The notes under the pieces are model-generated. The model worked only from the letters and a program-made list of their open reading frames with translations. It was not told the DNA's origin and searched no databases. Made by a program: the position numbers and the translations under genes. A stretch of 64,000 nucleotides of DNA. Source: Pararoseomonas sp. SCSIO 73927. GTDB taxonomy: Bacteria; Pseudomonadota; Alphaproteobacteria; Acetobacterales; Acetobacteraceae. Shown piece by piece: positions 51,328-58,763 of the stretch. Every line of letters begins with the position of its first letter. The stretch's first letter is position 1. The DNA is taken from contig NZ_CP146232.1 in assembly GCF_037040815.1 (NCBI RefSeq), positions 372,001 to 436,000 on the forward strand, in the 5' to 3' direction.

Positions 51328-52565
51328 CAGAGCAGGTGCGGCGCCGCGCGGAAGCGGCACTCGGCCACTGGCAGGACGGGATCGAAGGCGGTGTCGGGCG
51401 CGGTGCCCCGCACCTCCTCGTAGATCCCCATGATCTGCCGGCCGACGGCATCCCAGGAATAGGTGCGGCGGCACTCCTCCAGCGCATTCCCCGCCAGGCG
51501 CGCGCGGAGGGGCGCGTCCGTGATGATGCGCCGCAGGTTCTCCGCCAGGGCCGGCACGTCGCCGGGCTGGGAGAGGAGGCCGTTCTCCTCATGCCGCAGG
51601 CAGTCCCGCACGCCGACCGCATCGCAGGAAACGCTGGCGAGCCCGCTCGCCATCGCCTCCAGCACGGTGTTGGAAAAGCCCTCGGCATAGGTGGGAGAGA
51701 CGAAGACGTCCGCCTCCCGGTACAGCGCCGGGGCTGCATCGTAATCGGCGTAGCCGGAGAAGCGCGTGCCCAGCCCCAGCTCCGCGTCCCGCGCCACGCA
51801 GGCGTCGAGATCGGGGCCGATGCCGCTGATCGTTGCGGCGAAGGGCACGCCCTGCTCGCGCAGCATTGCCAGCGCGTCCAGGAAGTCGAGCGCGCCTTTC
51901 CGGCGATCCACGCGGCCGTGATAGAACAGGCGTACGGGATCGGCGGCCACCCCCGGCACGTAGCCCGGGGCGGGATGGAAGCGCTCCACCTCCACCGCGC
52001 CGGGCACGATGGTGAAGCGGTCGCGCGAGACGCCCAGGCGCTCCACCACCTCCTGCGCGAAGCTGTCGCAGCCGATCAGCAGCCGGTCGGCGTGGTTCAG
52101 CACGCGCAGCATCGCCTGCCGGTGCGTTTCGCAGCAGGAGCCGACCCAGTGCCCGTCGCCGCCTTGGATGGAGACCACGGTGGGCACGCCGATCTTCTGC
52201 GCCGCCAGCAGCACGGACCAGCCATTGGGATAGCCGTACTGCGCGTGCAGCACGTCGAAGGGCTCTCGCGCGTGCTCGGCCAGGATCGTCTGAACCATGT
52301 CGTCCACGTCGCGCTCGAAATCCGCGCCGCCGGGTTCGGCGAAGGCCTCCTCGCCGAGGGAGCGGCGGCCGATCACGCGCACGCCCGGCACCTCCGGCGG
52401 CGGGCCGCCGCCATAGACCTTCGTGCCCGCGGGATCGCCGCGGTACTGGCTGACCATCGTCACGTCGTGCCCCGCCGCGACGAGCTCGCGCAGCAGGTTC
52501 ACGGCGTAGACGCTCATTCCCGATATCGCCGGAAAGAATCGGCGGGAGAGGAAGAGGACCCTCAC
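51327..52565 (-). CDS. Glycosyltransferase family 4 (MshA-like position)
   Basis: The 412-residue GT-B protein starts at GTG 52565 (VRVLFLSRRFFPAISGMSVYAVNLLREL), overlapping the isomerase stop as GTGA. It contains VLHAQYGYPNGW, FTIVPGAVEVERF, VRLFYHGRVDRRKGALDFLDAL and the EX7E region SPTYAEGFSNTVLEAMASG. In mycothiol synthesis a GT4 enzyme (MshA) joins GlcNAc to inositol-3-phosphate. The presence of inositol-3-phosphate synthase upstream and a PIG-L deacetylase directly downstream makes a similar GlcNAc-inositol reaction an attractive hypothesis. Donor and acceptor cannot be proven from sequence. Confidence 0.87.
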   Translation of the reverse strand: MRVLFLSRRFFPAISGMSVYAVNLLRELVAAGHDVTMVSQYRGDPAGTKVYGGGPPPEVPGVRVIGRRSLGEEAFAEPGGADFERDVDDMVQTILAEHAREPFDVLHAQYGYPNGWSVLLAAQKIGVPTVVSIQGGDGHWVGSCCETHRQAMLRVLNHADRLLIGCDSFAQEVVERLGVSRDRFTIVPGAVEVERFHPAPGYVPGVAADPVRLFYHGRVDRRKGALDFLDALAMLREQGVPFAATISGIGPDLDACVARDAELGLGTRFSGYADYDAAPALYREADVFVSPTYAEGFSNTVLEAMASGLASVSCDAVGVRDCLRHEENGLLSQPGDVPALAENLRRIITDAPLRARLAGNALEECRRTYSWDAVGRQIMGIYEEVRGTAPDTAFDPVLPVAECRFRAAPHLL

Positions 52566-53398
52566 GCGGCCCTCGCGCCACGGGCGTTCCGCAGCCACCC
52601 CAGGGATTGCGGGATCATCGTGTCCGCCCGGTGGCTCTCGCGGGAGAGCTCCACGCAGACGAGGCGCCGGAACCCGATCCCATCCAGCGCATCCAGGCAG
52701 GCCGGGATGTCCATGTCGCCTTCCCCGAAGGGCAGGTGGATATGGACGCCGCGCGCCATGTCCTCGATCGCCACGGTGCCGATATGCGGGGCGAACTCCC
52801 GCACGGCGGCCGCCGGATCGCGCTCCCCCGTCACCAGCAAGTGGCCGAGGTCCAGCGCCAGCGTCAGGCCGGGAAGGTCCAGGGCGGACCAGTCATCCAC
52901 CGTCTCCACCAACATCCCCGGCTCCGGCTCCAGCGCCGCCGTCACGCCGCGGGATTGGGCGTGCTCCAGCATCCGCGCCACGCCCTCGCGCAGCCAAGCC
53001 TTCGCCTGCTCCCGCTCCACGCCCGGGCGCGGCACGCCGGCCCAGAAGGAGACCGCCTCAGCCCCCAGGATGGCGCCGATATCGGTCGCGCGGTTCAGGA
53101 AGGCCACGCGGCGGTCCCGGCCCTCCTGCGAAGGCGTCAGCAGCGTCGGCTCATGCTTCGCGCGCGGGTCCAGCAGGTAGCGCGCCCCCGTCTCGATCAC
53201 GCAGCCGAGCTTTCGGGCGGAGAGGTCGCGCGCCAGCGCCTCCGCGCGCCGCTCCCACCCCTCCTCCATCGGGTCGAGGTGGTGGTGGTCCAGCGTCAGC
53301 GCCACGCCGTCGTAGCCGGCATCGGCGATGATCGCGATGGCATCCGCCAGGCGATGGTTGGCTGCGCCATTGGTGTTGTAGGCGAAGCGGAGCGTCAT
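52562..53398 (-). CDS. Sugar phosphate isomerase/epimerase-like TIM barrel
   Basis: The 278-residue protein of the xylose-isomerase-like/AP-endonuclease-2 fold has VALTLDHHHLDP, TGARYLLDP, ALEPEPGMLVE, LTLALDLGHLLVTGE and VAIEDMARGVHIHLPFGEGDMD, with Glu, His and Asp residues in the metal-binding positions of the fold. Relatives include IolE, IolH and IolI, which act on inosose-type intermediates of inositol metabolism, and hydroxypyruvate isomerase. ATGA overlap with YcaO and GTGA with the GT4 place it in the same operon. The exact reaction is unknown. Confidence 0.82.
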   Translation of the reverse strand: MTLRFAYNTNGAANHRLADAIAIIADAGYDGVALTLDHHHLDPMEEGWERRAEALARDLSARKLGCVIETGARYLLDPRAKHEPTLLTPSQEGRDRRVAFLNRATDIGAILGAEAVSFWAGVPRPGVEREQAKAWLREGVARMLEHAQSRGVTAALEPEPGMLVETVDDWSALDLPGLTLALDLGHLLVTGERDPAAAVREFAPHIGTVAIEDMARGVHIHLPFGEGDMDIPACLDALDGIGFRRLVCVELSRESHRADTMIPQSLGWLRNARGARAA

Positions 53399-54873
53399 GC
53401 CGGCACCGCCTCTCCCCGCCGCGCCGCGAGGGCGAGCTGGGCGGAGAAGGTCCCGCTCTCCCGATACAACGGGTAGAGCGTGCCGACGATCTCATCCGCC
53501 AGGGTCGCGTTGAACCAGGCGGGCCCACCGGCGCGCGCCTCGTCCTCAGGCCGCAGCAGCACGCGCTTCGCGCCCTCGCGCGGCGCGTCGAGGACCAGCG
53601 GGTCCTGCCGGTCCCGCAGCCGGCGCACGCCGCGCCAACCGATGCGGTGATAGCTCATCGTCTCGCTCTCGAGCCCCGGCACGATCACCTTCGCCACGCG
53701 GATCGCGTGGTCGGGCGGGGAGAGATCGACGACCAGCGCCTCCAGCCCCTCCGCCGCGAGGCGATCGGTCAGCAGCGCCAGCCGGTCCTTCGAGTTCGCC
53801 ACCGCCGAGGCCGGCACGGTGGGCAGGGAGGAGAAGGGGCGGTGGCTGCGGGCGGAAAGGACGCTGTTTGCCAACCGCGCGCGCAGAACGGAGGCGTCCT
53901 TGTCCATCCACTCCACCATCGCCTCCAGGGCGCGGTTCTCCTCCTCCTCGTACACCGCCACGCCGATCTGCCGCTCCACGTAGTCGGCGGGCAGGGCCTG
54001 GCGCAGCAGGGGGATGGGGCCGTGGGTGGCCGCCTTGCGGGCGCGGGAGCCGCAGAACTCCAGCAATGCCTTGCGCAGCGTCCGCTCGCGATCCGGGCTC
54101 ACCGCCTCGCCGCAGGAGGTGATCTGGATGGGCGCGACCGGCTGCCCGCGGTCGTCGCCCACCACGTAGAGGTTCGCCATGCCGAAATCGGTGGCCGCCA
54201 GCTTCACCATGACGTCGATACCGAGCGACTTCAGGTGGTCCAGCAGCCCCTGCACCGGCGCGTCCGGCACCGTGTCCATCTCCACCACAGCGCCCTGGTC
54301 CAGCGCGCGGTAGGAGACGACGTTCCCGTCGCGCTGCAGCGCCTCCATGATGCCGTGGGCGATGGCGTGCTCCATGTCGAAGCCCGCGCCCAGGCCGTTG
54401 GTGATGGGCGTGATCAGCCGCGGCGCCTCGCCGAGCTGGTAGGGGTAGGCGGCCACCCACTCGCGCGGCACCAGCACCGTCTCGCCCGAAGGCCAGCGCT
54501 GCGCCTCCACCCAGGCCAGCTCCGTCTCCGGCGTGTAGTCGCAGCCGGCGGGCAGGCAGAGGGTGAGCGGATCGGCCACGGCGCGGGTGCGGGAGAGCTC
54601 GGCGTAGCTGCCGGTCACGCGCGGCAGCGCCTTGATCGCCGCGCCGCAGTGCACCTCCTCGCAGAGCTCGCCCAACGCGCCGACCTCCGCCTCCACCTCG
54701 GTGAAGCCGTAGCCGTAGCCCGTGGTGGCCGGCTCGTTGTCCAGGATCAGGTTGGCCTGCACCACGGGGATGCCGGTGCGGTCCAGGTGGTCGATGCGGA
54801 AGATCGTGATGTTCGCGCCTTTCGGCATGGTCGCGCGGAAGGCGTCCGCGACCCGGCGCAGCTCGTCGCTCAT
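53395..54873 (-). CDS. YcaO family protein (ATP-dependent backbone-activating enzyme family)
   Basis: The 492-residue protein matches the YcaO fold. TGYGYGFTEVEAEVGALGE (residues 51-69) corresponds to the first conserved block. NGLGAGFDMEHAIAHGIMEA with QRD (159-182) corresponds to the ATP/Mg site, with Glu168, Glu177, Arg181 and Asp182. LLEFCGSRAR and VAKVIVPGLES are later family blocks. Known YcaOs use ATP to form azolines, thioamides or amidines on peptides. This one departs from consensus: ALQRD replaces the usual VIERD, and there is no PxPxP C-terminus (it ends AVPA), TfuA or partner E1-like domain. No precursor peptide is visible in the operon. ATGA overlaps occur on both sides. A non-peptide substrate is possible. 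Confidence 0.85.
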   Translation of the reverse strand: MSDELRRVADAFRATMPKGANITIFRIDHLDRTGIPVVQANLILDNEPATTGYGYGFTEVEAEVGALGELCEEVHCGAAIKALPRVTGSYAELSRTRAVADPLTLCLPAGCDYTPETELAWVEAQRWPSGETVLVPREWVAAYPYQLGEAPRLITPITNGLGAGFDMEHAIAHGIMEALQRDGNVVSYRALDQGAVVEMDTVPDAPVQGLLDHLKSLGIDVMVKLAATDFGMANLYVVGDDRGQPVAPIQITSCGEAVSPDRERTLRKALLEFCGSRARKAATHGPIPLLRQALPADYVERQIGVAVYEEEENRALEAMVEWMDKDASVLRARLANSVLSARSHRPFSSLPTVPASAVANSKDRLALLTDRLAAEGLEALVVDLSPPDHAIRVAKVIVPGLESETMSYHRIGWRGVRRLRDRQDPLVLDAPREGAKRVLLRPEDEARAGGPAWFNATLADEIVGTLYPLYRESGTFSAQLALAARRGEAVPA

Positions 54874-55721
54874 GCAGTCCTCTCCCCCGCACGCCGGCGG
54901 AGTTCTTCCATTGGGATATGGCGCACGCCGGGCGGCCCGCGCAGCTGGTCGTCCAGCACGGCCAGCGCGATCTCGCGCGTGATGCCGCGCGCGTGCTCGA
55001 AGGGCGTGCAGACCGTGTCGAACTCCACCGCCCCGATCACGTCGCGGTACTTCCGCACCTCGCCCGGGGAGAGCGGGATATCCTTGTGGAAGGCCTTGTG
55101 GGTGGAGACGGCGAGGTTCTCGCCATCCGCGCCCTGATCCACCTTGAAGGCGTCGCCGCAGAACAGCGTGTTGCGCGCCGCGTCGTGCAGCACCGCTTGG
55201 CCCTCGTAGTGCCCGCCCACATGCATCAGCACCTGGCCCGGCCGCAGCTCCAGCGCCTCGTCGTAGGGCCAGGTGACGCGGAAGGCCTTGGTCATCCGCA
55301 GGTCGTCCTTCTGGATGGCCATCACCTCCGGCTGGAACACGTCCTGCAACTGCCACAGCGCGCCGTAGCCGTGGCAGTGGCTGGCCGCGAGATAGCGGAT
55401 GCCGCCCAGGCGGCGGATCTCCTCCAGCATGTCCGGGGTGTAGTAGGGCGCGGCCTCGAAGGCGGTGTTCCCGTCCTCGTGCAGCAGCAGCCAGCCCGTA
55501 CCGTTCAGCCCGAAGCCCGGGCTGGTGTTGAAGGCCACCATGTCGCGGTCCAGGCGTTTCCAGGAGCCGGTGAGGCGCGCCGCAACCTCCTCCTCTCGCA
55601 GGAACTGCCAGCCGTCATGCGGCAGGTCGTTGCGCGTGTCCTCGCAGACCGGGCAGCCGCGCGGCTCGAAGTGCTTCTGCCAAAAACCGCAATTGGCGCA
55701 GGCCCAGGGTGTCAGCGGCAT
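54870..55721 (-). CDS. Metallo-beta-lactamase-fold protein with N-terminal zinc ribbon
   Basis: The 283-residue protein starts with CANCGFWQKHFEPRGCPVC, a four-Cys ribbon (Cys8, 11, 23, 26) of rubredoxin or zinc type. An MBL-fold domain follows. Where the HxHxDH motif is expected it reads SHCHGYGALWQL, keeping the HxH but lacking Asp and the third His. Later VGGHYEGQAVLHDAARNTLFCGDAF corresponds to the GGH and LFxGD segments. It may bind metal differently or be a thioesterase/redox variant. Its start overlaps the oxidoreductase 3' end by ten bases, and its stop overlaps the YcaO start (ATGA). Confidence 0.8.
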   Translation of the reverse strand: MPLTPWACANCGFWQKHFEPRGCPVCEDTRNDLPHDGWQFLREEEVAARLTGSWKRLDRDMVAFNTSPGFGLNGTGWLLLHEDGNTAFEAAPYYTPDMLEEIRRLGGIRYLAASHCHGYGALWQLQDVFQPEVMAIQKDDLRMTKAFRVTWPYDEALELRPGQVLMHVGGHYEGQAVLHDAARNTLFCGDAFKVDQGADGENLAVSTHKAFHKDIPLSPGEVRKYRDVIGAVEFDTVCTPFEHARGITREIALAVLDDQLRGPPGVRHIPMEELRRRAGERTA

Positions 55722-56746
55722 GCCGGATCCTCTGCATAGGCCCGGTGCAGCAGGCGCATCGTGTGCAGGTCGCGCGCCGCGCTGAATTCCGCGCGGTCGC
55801 CGGTGGAGAGCGCGCGGCCGAAGGCGGCCATCTGGCGCGCGAAGGGCGAGGCATCCGCCTCCGGCACCTCCAACGGCGCGCTGCGCCCCGCCGCGTCCGT
55901 GTGCGTCACGCGTCCCCCGGCATCCTGGCCCATCGTGTTCTCCGCCAGGATCTGGCCCGCGCTGCCCAGCACCTCCAGCCGGCGGCGCGGCAGCGCGTCC
56001 GGGCAGTTGTAGGCGACGTGCAGCTGCACCAGCACGCCGCCCGAGGTGCGGCCGATCAGCAGCGCGCCGTCGTCCACCGCGTAGGATTGCACGCGGCGCT
56101 GGGTCAGCGCCGCGATGGTCTCGATCGGCTCGCCCAGCAGGTACTCCGCCAGGTCCAGCCCGTGTGGCGCCAGATCCATCAGCGCTCCGCCCCCGGCGCG
56201 GGCGGGATCGGCGCGCCAGTTGTCGCCCTCCCCCGTCACCGTCCAGTCCGCGCCCAGCCAGCAGGCGTAGGCGATGCGGATGGCGGTGGGCGTGCCAATC
56301 AGGCCGCCCCGCAACGCCGCGCGAACCGCCCCGTGCGCGGGATGGTGGCGCTGGTCGAAGGCGGTGCCGTAGAGGATGCCCGCGCCCTCGACCGCCGCGA
56401 CCATCGCCTCGGCGTCCTCCAGCGTCGCGGCCATCGGCTTCTCGCACAGCACTGCCTTGCCGGCGGCGGCGATGGCCTCTACCGCCGCGCGGTGCAGGTG
56501 GTTCGGCGTGGCGACGTAGATCGCTTCCACCTCCGGTTCGGCCAGCATCGTGGCCAGGCCTTCATGCAGGGCGGCGGCGGGATGCGCGGTCCGCGCTGCA
56601 TCCCGCGCGGCCGGGGTGGGATCGCAGACCGCGCGCACCGCATGGCCGGCGGCGAGGATGGCGGGCGCGGCGTAGTCCCGCGCCACCCAGCCGTAGCCGA
56701 CGATGCCCCAGCCGATGCTTCGGGCGGGAAGCGGCGCCTCCGGCAT
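55712..56746 (-). CDS. Gfo/Idh/MocA family oxidoreductase
   Basis: The 344-residue NAD(P)-dependent dehydrogenase has GWGIVGYGWVARDYAAPAI as nucleotide-binding region, AIYVATPNHLHRAAVEAI and AVLCEKPMAATLEDAEAMV. CEKP is the family hallmark, with Lys as catalytic residue. GGGALMDLAPHGLDLAEYLLG carries the later acidic/His pair. The family includes inositol 2-dehydrogenase (IolG) and many sugar-C-oxidising enzymes. With inositol-3-phosphate synthase in the same operon, oxidation of an inositol or of an attached sugar is likely. ATG 56746 overlaps the methyltransferase stop as TGATG; GTG 56749 is alternative. Confidence 0.9.
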   Translation of the reverse strand: MPEAPLPARSIGWGIVGYGWVARDYAAPAILAAGHAVRAVCDPTPAARDAARTAHPAAALHEGLATMLAEPEVEAIYVATPNHLHRAAVEAIAAAGKAVLCEKPMAATLEDAEAMVAAVEGAGILYGTAFDQRHHPAHGAVRAALRGGLIGTPTAIRIAYACWLGADWTVTGEGDNWRADPARAGGGALMDLAPHGLDLAEYLLGEPIETIAALTQRRVQSYAVDDGALLIGRTSGGVLVQLHVAYNCPDALPRRRLEVLGSAGQILAENTMGQDAGGRVTHTDAAGRSAPLEVPEADASPFARQMAAFGRALSTGDRAEFSAARDLHTMRLLHRAYAEDPACR

Positions 56747-57852
56747 CACCAGCGCTCCGGCAGGTCGAGCAGTTCCCGCCGCATCGCCCACTCGGCCGTG
56801 GTCGCACCGGAGATCGCGTTCTCCGGTGCTGTCGGGCGGGCGGGGTAGGTGGCGCGCGGCCCGTACTCGCGCTCGTAGCGCTCGGACGGCCAGGCGATGG
56901 CATCGCCGCGGTAGAGAGGGTTCCGGCGCAGCGCCGCCCCGTCCGGCGGCAGGGCGAGGGCACCGCTGATCGGGCGCACCGGCGCCAGGCCGGGGCCGGC
57001 GACGACCGAGAAGGCTTCCACGCCGGTCAGCGCGCCCGGCGGGGCCGCGTGCGGTGCGCGGCGCTCCACGGCGGCGCGCGTCAGCTCCGCGTCGTCGTAA
57101 ACGGTCCCGTCGGGGAAAAGCGCGGCGAGTTCCTCCGCCGTCACCGCCGAACCGGCGGAGAGGTTCGGCCACTCGCGATTGTGGATGTGCCCGACCGCCA
57201 GCCAGCCATCGCCCGCCAGGCGCCGCAGCCGCTTCAGGATCGGTCCCTTGGGTTCCAGGAAGTAGAAGGCGTCGTGGCAGGCCACGAGGTCGAAGCGGCG
57301 CTCGTCTGCCAGCGGCCAGGGCGAGACGGAGGCGTCCAGGCAAACCAGCTCCGCCTCCGGCGCCACCCAGTGGCGCGCCACCCAGAGCTTGGCGAAGACC
57401 ACGTCCGCCCCGGCGGCCGCCACACCGCGCTGCGACAGGGCGCGCAGGTACTGCCCGATGCCGCAGGCGAGTTCGAAGGCCGTGCGCGGGGCCGTCCAGT
57501 GCGCTTCCATCAGCGCGAGGCCGGCCAAGAAGGTCGGGTCGCTCCAGCGATGCGCGAAGTAGTCGCCCACCGGCCCCCAGGCGAGATGCGCCATCGCCTC
57601 GCGCAGGCTCAGCCGCGAACGGTCCTGCACCAGCGCGCGTAGCGCGGCCTCGTCCGCCGTCGGCCCGCGCCACCAATCGTCCTGATCGGCCAGCAACAGT
57701 ACCAGCGCACCGTCCCGGTCACCCGCATCAAGCCGCGCCAGCGCCTCCTCGGCGAGTTCGGGGCGGGAGGCGCGGGCAAAGGCGATGCCGTCGATCACCG
57801 GCCAGCGCCGGCCCGCCGCGTCGCGCAGCGAATGGGCCGTGTCCGGCGTCAC
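56746..57852 (-). CDS. SAM-dependent methyltransferase with degenerate Trm112-like N-terminus
   Basis: The 368-residue protein has an N-terminal LRDAAGRRWPVIDGIAFAR that aligns in pattern with the Trm112-like YPVIDGVP segment but has no zinc-binding Cys. The methyltransferase core follows with AFELACGIGQYLRALSQRG as motif I, VCLDASVSPWPLADERRFDLVACHDAFYFL, and LAGDGWLAVGHIHN. A C-terminal extension of about 110 residues is of unknown role. GTG 57852 overlaps the HD-protein stop (GTGA). It could methylate the inositol-derived product; no substrate evidence exists. Confidence 0.8.
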   Translation of the reverse strand: MTPDTAHSLRDAAGRRWPVIDGIAFARASRPELAEEALARLDAGDRDGALVLLLADQDDWWRGPTADEAALRALVQDRSRLSLREAMAHLAWGPVGDYFAHRWSDPTFLAGLALMEAHWTAPRTAFELACGIGQYLRALSQRGVAAAGADVVFAKLWVARHWVAPEAELVCLDASVSPWPLADERRFDLVACHDAFYFLEPKGPILKRLRRLAGDGWLAVGHIHNREWPNLSAGSAVTAEELAALFPDGTVYDDAELTRAAVERRAPHAAPPGALTGVEAFSVVAGPGLAPVRPISGALALPPDGAALRRNPLYRGDAIAWPSERYEREYGPRATYPARPTAPENAISGATTAEWAMRRELLDLPERW

Positions 57853-58763
57853 GCGAGGAGCCCGACCCCAGCCAGCAGCCGGTCCTGGAAGCCCCGCACG
57901 GGCCCGGCATGGACCAGCTCCATGTCGTGCAGCACGTAGTGCATCGTCGCCTTGCCCGCGCGCAGGTGCTGCTCGATCTGCAGCACGCGGTCCAGCGTGT
58001 CGGCGGCGTGGAAGCTGCGGCCTTCCGGCGTCTCCGCGTCGGGCAGGATGGCGCGGGCCTCTCGCACCGTCTCGGCGAGGCTGGGCGGCAGCTCCGCCAG
58101 TGCAATGTCCGTCGCGCGCGCGAAGGCGGGCTCCAGGTGCTCGCCCAGCAGGACCTCTCCCGCGAAGCCGGAATCCGGGATCAGCGCGTTGTGCAGATGG
58201 TGCGCCAGGGAGGCCAGGAACACCTCCTCTGCCCGCGCGCCGTAGTGGGGCGAGAGGATCACGCCGTACACGGCCGTGACGAGGCAGTGCTCCGCGTGGT
58301 TCTCCGGCGGCTCCAGCAGCAGGCGCGGCTTGCCCGGGCAGGTCACGCCCGCGCGGGGCTGCCGGGCCAGCCTCGCCACGAAGGGCGGCGCCGTGCCGGC
58401 CGCGAGAACCGGCGCGCCGCGCAGCCCGGCCAGGGCGGCCGTCGGCAGTTCCTCGGCCGCCTCGTCCACCGCGCGGTCGATGATGGCCTGCGCCTCGGCG
58501 CCCTCCACTCCGATCGCGGAGAGCACGCCGCGGTCGATGTCGCCCAGCCGCGTGGCCGCCAGCGCGGCCGCGGTGGTGGCCCGCATCACGGCCCCCACCT
58601 CCTGCTCCGCCACCAGCGCACCCCAGGCGGAGGCGAAGAGGCGCTCAGCGATCGAGCCCTCATGCGCGGCGGAGCGGATGCGCTTCAGCTCACCGAGTTC
58701 GCGGAACGGTCCGAGGAGCCGCGCCGGCGGCGTTTCCGCCCCCGGCGCGATCCCGTCATTCAC
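57849..58763 (-). CDS. HD-fold protein with altered metal motif (HD replaced by HH)
   Basis: The 304-residue protein has an Ala-rich N-terminal half and an HD-superfamily-like core. ENHAEHCLVTAVYG (His156/159) takes the place of the first His. ASLAHHLHNAL (His188/189/191) sits where the canonical LLHD is expected. GEHLEP (His209) and HAADTLDRVLQ (Asp255), matching the ADxLD of HD hydrolases, follow. HD-fold enzymes are phosphohydrolases or, as in myo-inositol oxygenase and PhnZ, di-iron oxygenases. Its place directly after inositol-3-phosphate synthase (GTGA overlap) makes dephosphorylation or oxidation of an inositol compound worth testing. Family assignment is from motif pattern only. Confidence 0.6.
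   Translation of the reverse strand: MNDGIAPGAETPPARLLGPFRELGELKRIRSAAHEGSIAERLFASAWGALVAEQEVGAVMRATTAAALAATRLGDIDRGVLSAIGVEGAEAQAIIDRAVDEAAEELPTAALAGLRGAPVLAAGTAPPFVARLARQPRAGVTCPGKPRLLLEPPENHAEHCLVTAVYGVILSPHYGARAEEVFLASLAHHLHNALIPDSGFAGEVLLGEHLEPAFARATDIALAELPPSLAETVREARAILPDAETPEGRSFHAADTLDRVLQIEQHLRAGKATMHYVLHDMELVHAGPVRGFQDRLLAGVGLLA

Noticed and set aside
50590..52565. Complete mycothiol pathway
   Set aside because: No MshC-like cysteine ligase or MshD acetyltransferase is in the window, and the neighbours are YcaO, MBL and other tailoring enzymes. Only the first steps look alike.
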